From DATKYV01 sp035528275 (lineage in GTDB: Bacteria > Acidobacteriota > Terriglobia > UBA7540), in assembly GCA_035528275.1 (NCBI GenBank), contig DATKYV010000265.1, positions 1 to 7,378 of the forward strand: a DNA stretch of 7,378 nt, written 5' to 3'. Below the pieces are notes generated by a model. That model was not told where the DNA came from. It saw only the letters and a program-made list of their open reading frames with translations, and searched no databases. Positions 5,237 to 7,378 of the stretch are shown in pieces. Within the stretch, counting starts at the first letter, position 1; every line of letters starts with the position of its first letter. Position numbers and translations under genes: made by a program.

Positions 5237-7145
5237 CCTCCCCCCACCGATCGAACCAAAGTTGGAAACACAGCAACGACCAGAGCGCCTTGCGGTGGTC
5301 TACCCGGCCGCTCCAATGCTCTTCCAGCAGCCGGCGGACGAACGCCGGGTCGAAGATTCCGTGGCGCTTCAACTTCTCCTCTCCCAGAGTCTCATCCAGA
5401 AGCGGCCGCAGCGAATTTCTCATCATCCCGGCGATGGGCACCGAGAAGCCGCGTTTCTGCCGGTAGACGATCTGGCGCGGCAGCCACGCTTCGACGGCCT
5501 TTTTCAGGATGTACTTCATCTGAAACCGCGGCACCTTCATCGATGCCGGAAGCGCGGCGGCAAACTCCACCAGGCGATGGTCCAGGAACGGCGTTCGCAG
5601 CTCGAGCGAGCACGCCATGCTGGCGCGATCGATTTTAACCAGCAGGTTGTCTTCGAGATAGAGGCGGAAGTCCAGGTAGAGCATTCCCGCCACCGTCTCG
5701 TCGAACTCCGCACCCTGAAGAACCCGTTCGAGCGGTTCAAAGATGACACTCGACGCGGGCCTCGGCCCTTTCCACGCCGGTGAGAAGAGGCGGTCGAGTT
5801 CATGGGGCGCGAACATCGCCACCCAGACCTGGTGCCGCTCGGCCGGGTCACGCTCGGCGTGAGCAAGGAATCGGCGGAGAAACAGACCGATGGGCACGGC
5901 GGAGGACGAAACGGGAAGCAGGCCCTCAAACGGCTCAATCAGCCCCTTGCGCAGGAGGCGCGGGACTTTCAGGTAGTATCCGGCGAGCCGCGCCCCGGGA
6001 TAAGTCGGATATCCGCCGAAAAGCTCGTCGCTGCCTTCCCCGCTCAGCGCCACCTTGATGTGTTGACGCGCAAAGCGCGACAGCAGGTAGGTGGGAAGGG
6101 CGGCGGGGTCGGCGAGCGGCTCGTCGAGGTGCCCGGCCAGGAAATCGAGCGCCTCGCGGAGGCTCGCCTCGTCGGCCGTCACCTCGTGATGTCGCGTTGA
6201 GAAATGGCGCGCCACAAAGCTCGCATGCGAGGCTTCGTTGAAGGATTCTTCGGGAAATGCCACGGAAAAAGTGTTGACATTCCCAGGAGTCAGCTCGCTC
6301 ATCGTGGCGACGAGCGTCGAGGAATCAATCCCCCCGCTGAGGAAAACCCCCAGCGGAACGTCGCTCACCAACCGCGAAATCGCCGCGTCGCGCAGCCGCC
6401 GGCGCAACGTTTCCACCAGCGCGCGCTTCTCCCAGTCGTTGAAATGCCGTCGCCCCGGGCGGCAAAGGTGGTCCTGGAGCCGCCAGTAGGGCTCGATACG
6501 GATCTCGCCGCCCTCCGCCACCATGAGGTGGGCCGCGGGAAGCTTCTTAATCCCCGCGTAAACGCTGCGCGGAGCGGGGAAATAGCCGTAGAAGAAATAC
6601 TGGCTCACCGCCTCGGCATCGATTTCCCGGCTGATGCCGGGATATTCGAATAGCGCCTTGATTTCGGAGGCGAATACCAGCGTGCCGCCGTGGAGCCAGT
6701 AGAAGAGCGGCTTTTCCCCGGCGCGGTCGCGTGCCAAGACCAGGCGCTTCGCGGTATCGTCCCACAGCGCGATCGCGAACATGCCGTTCAATTCGCTCAC
6801 GAAATCCGGACCGCGTTCCTCATAAAGGTGGGCGATGACTTCGCCGTCCGAGCGGGTTTTGAACCGATGCCCGCGCTCGATGAGATCTTTGCGAAGCTCG
6901 CGATAGTTGTAGATCTCGCCGTTGAAAACCAGCGTGACGTCGCCGGTCTCGTTCGAGAGCGGCTGGTCGCCGGTCTCCAGGTCGATGATGCTCAACCGCC
7001 GGACGGCCAGGGCCACGTGCGGCAGCTCGAACTTCCCGTGGCTGTCGGGGCCGCGATGCTCGAGGCGCGCGGACATCGCCTCAATTCGGTCGCGATGCGC
7101 CGCGGGCCCGAGCGTGAGGTTTAGGATGCCGCAAATTCCGCACAT
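5226..7145 (-). CDS. asnB: Asparagine synthetase (glutamine-hydrolysing), 639 aa
   Basis: Makes asparagine from aspartate, glutamine and ATP, or a similar amidation in polysaccharide loci. The N-terminal class II glutaminase domain (about 1-215) opens with MCGICGI; Cys2 is the nucleophile after Met removal. Glutamine-site motifs follow: RRLSIIDL (49-56), NGEIYN (75-80) and RSDGEV (98-103). The synthetase domain (about 240-630) has the PP-loop SGGIDSS (270-276), LSGEGSDELFGGY (367-379), EDNLLVKIDRASMACSLELRTPFLD (498-522) and KRGFSVP (564-570). All key residues are present and the length is normal (AsnB class, often 600-650 in polysaccharide or exosortase-linked versions). The start is ATG 7145 because Cys must be residue 2; an open extension to 7262 would bury it. 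No Shine-Dalgarno is evident; an ORF ends 19 bases upstream on the same strand, so coupled translation is possible. Confidence 0.96.
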   Translation of the reverse strand: MCGICGILNLTLGPAAHRDRIEAMSARLEHRGPDSHGKFELPHVALAVRRLSIIDLETGDQPLSNETGDVTLVFNGEIYNYRELRKDLIERGHRFKTRSDGEVIAHLYEERGPDFVSELNGMFAIALWDDTAKRLVLARDRAGEKPLFYWLHGGTLVFASEIKALFEYPGISREIDAEAVSQYFFYGYFPAPRSVYAGIKKLPAAHLMVAEGGEIRIEPYWRLQDHLCRPGRRHFNDWEKRALVETLRRRLRDAAISRLVSDVPLGVFLSGGIDSSTLVATMSELTPGNVNTFSVAFPEESFNEASHASFVARHFSTRHHEVTADEASLREALDFLAGHLDEPLADPAALPTYLLSRFARQHIKVALSGEGSDELFGGYPTYPGARLAGYYLKVPRLLRKGLIEPFEGLLPVSSSAVPIGLFLRRFLAHAERDPAERHQVWVAMFAPHELDRLFSPAWKGPRPASSVIFEPLERVLQGAEFDETVAGMLYLDFRLYLEDNLLVKIDRASMACSLELRTPFLDHRLVEFAAALPASMKVPRFQMKYILKKAVEAWLPRQIVYRQKRGFSVPIAGMMRNSLRPLLDETLGEEKLKRHGIFDPAFVRRLLEEHWSGRVDHRKALWSLLCFQLWFDRWGEGRA

Positions 7146-7164
7146 GATGATGGGGTGACGGCTT

Positions 7165-7378
7165 TCAAGCTCCCGGAAACACCGCTCTCCCCGGAAGGAT
7201 TTTCCAGACCGAATACTGCCAATCGCTCCAAAGAGGCTCCAGGCGTTCGACTGATTGCACAAGCCTCCCGACGTCGCGATGACGCACGATGATGATGATG
7301 GATTGAGATGATTCGCGCGCCCGCTCTCTCAGGTCTTCGCCAGGAACGACCAACTGGCCTGCCATCTCCCCCAGCTCA
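7165..7378 (-). CDS. Unidentified ORF, C-terminal part only, runs off the window
   Basis: The frame is open from the window's right edge to TGA at 7167-7165, giving 70 complete codons; an internal ATG at 7365 is not needed if the gene starts beyond the window. The peptide has an acidic/basic helix-like start (GEDLRERARESSQS), a run IIIIV encoded by four ATC codons, VRHRDVGRLVQSVERLEPL, and an aromatic SDWQYSVWKILPG near the end. I recognise no family. It ends 19 bases before the asnB start on the same strand, which is consistent with an operon. It could be a real partial gene or a chance open frame in the asnB leader. Confidence 0.35.
   Translation of the reverse strand, partial: ELGEMAGQLVVPGEDLRERARESSQSIIIIVRHRDVGRLVQSVERLEPLWSDWQYSVWKILPGRAVFPGA

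Noticed and set aside
6840..6855. SDGEV in place of the more common SDTEV in the asnB glutaminase domain
   Set aside because: The residue after Asp varies in active enzymes (E. coli AsnB has Cys here), so it does not imply loss of function.
5199..7158. Several + strand ORFs of 80-195 residues opposite asnB
   Set aside because: asnB is a complete, highly conserved protein on the other strand; these frames are Arg/Pro-rich shadows.
7146..7262. 39-residue N-terminal extension of asparagine synthetase
   Set aside because: It would move the catalytic Cys from position 2 and abolish the N-terminal nucleophile; the peptide resembles no targeting sequence.

Overview
The window looks like GC-rich chromosomal DNA from a soil-type bacterium, most likely an acidobacterium (Acidobacteriota, Terriglobia-like). 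That is inferred from gene types, not from a marker gene: an SBBP-repeat surface protein with choice-of-anchor-D domains, a small outer-membrane beta-barrel ending FQFGKK, an Mth938-like protein, a four-helix-bundle (S23-type) protein, and purine/pyrimidine-skewed 7-bp tandem repeats between genes. No rRNA, tRNA, transposase, integrase or CRISPR array is visible.

Left part, + strand (1-3152): the 3' end of a large secreted beta-propeller protein, broken by an apparent one-base frameshift near 1382 so that its membrane-anchoring tail (to 1829) is out of frame; an outer-membrane beta-barrel protein (1929-2474) with a strong Shine-Dalgarno; and a proline-rich lipoprotein with a helical C-terminus (2598-3152), apparently read from a TTG start only a few bases below a promoter.

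Middle (3146-4030): the lipoprotein gene converges on an Mth938-like gene (3172-3522, - strand) across a 19-bp gap holding a hairpin. That gene diverges from a small + strand gene (3649-3909), which in turn converges on a transglutaminase-like gene. A perfect (TTCTGCC)6 array lies in the second convergent gap.

Right part, - strand (4034-7378), read right to left: the 3' end of an unidentified ORF, a full-length glutamine-dependent asparagine synthetase, a four-helix-bundle S23-type protein, and a transglutaminase-like protein. Each of the last three genes ends in or just before a heptameric tandem array, each array has a different 7-mer, and two of the stop codons (asnB TAG, S23-type TAA) are made by the repeat units themselves.

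The genes do not form one obvious pathway. The left half is a set of cell-envelope genes and the right half starts with an asparagine-synthetase-type amidotransferase, often found in exopolysaccharide or secretion loci, followed by small unlinked genes. The most unusual signal is the gene-end heptamer arrays. I see no convincing new multi-gene system.
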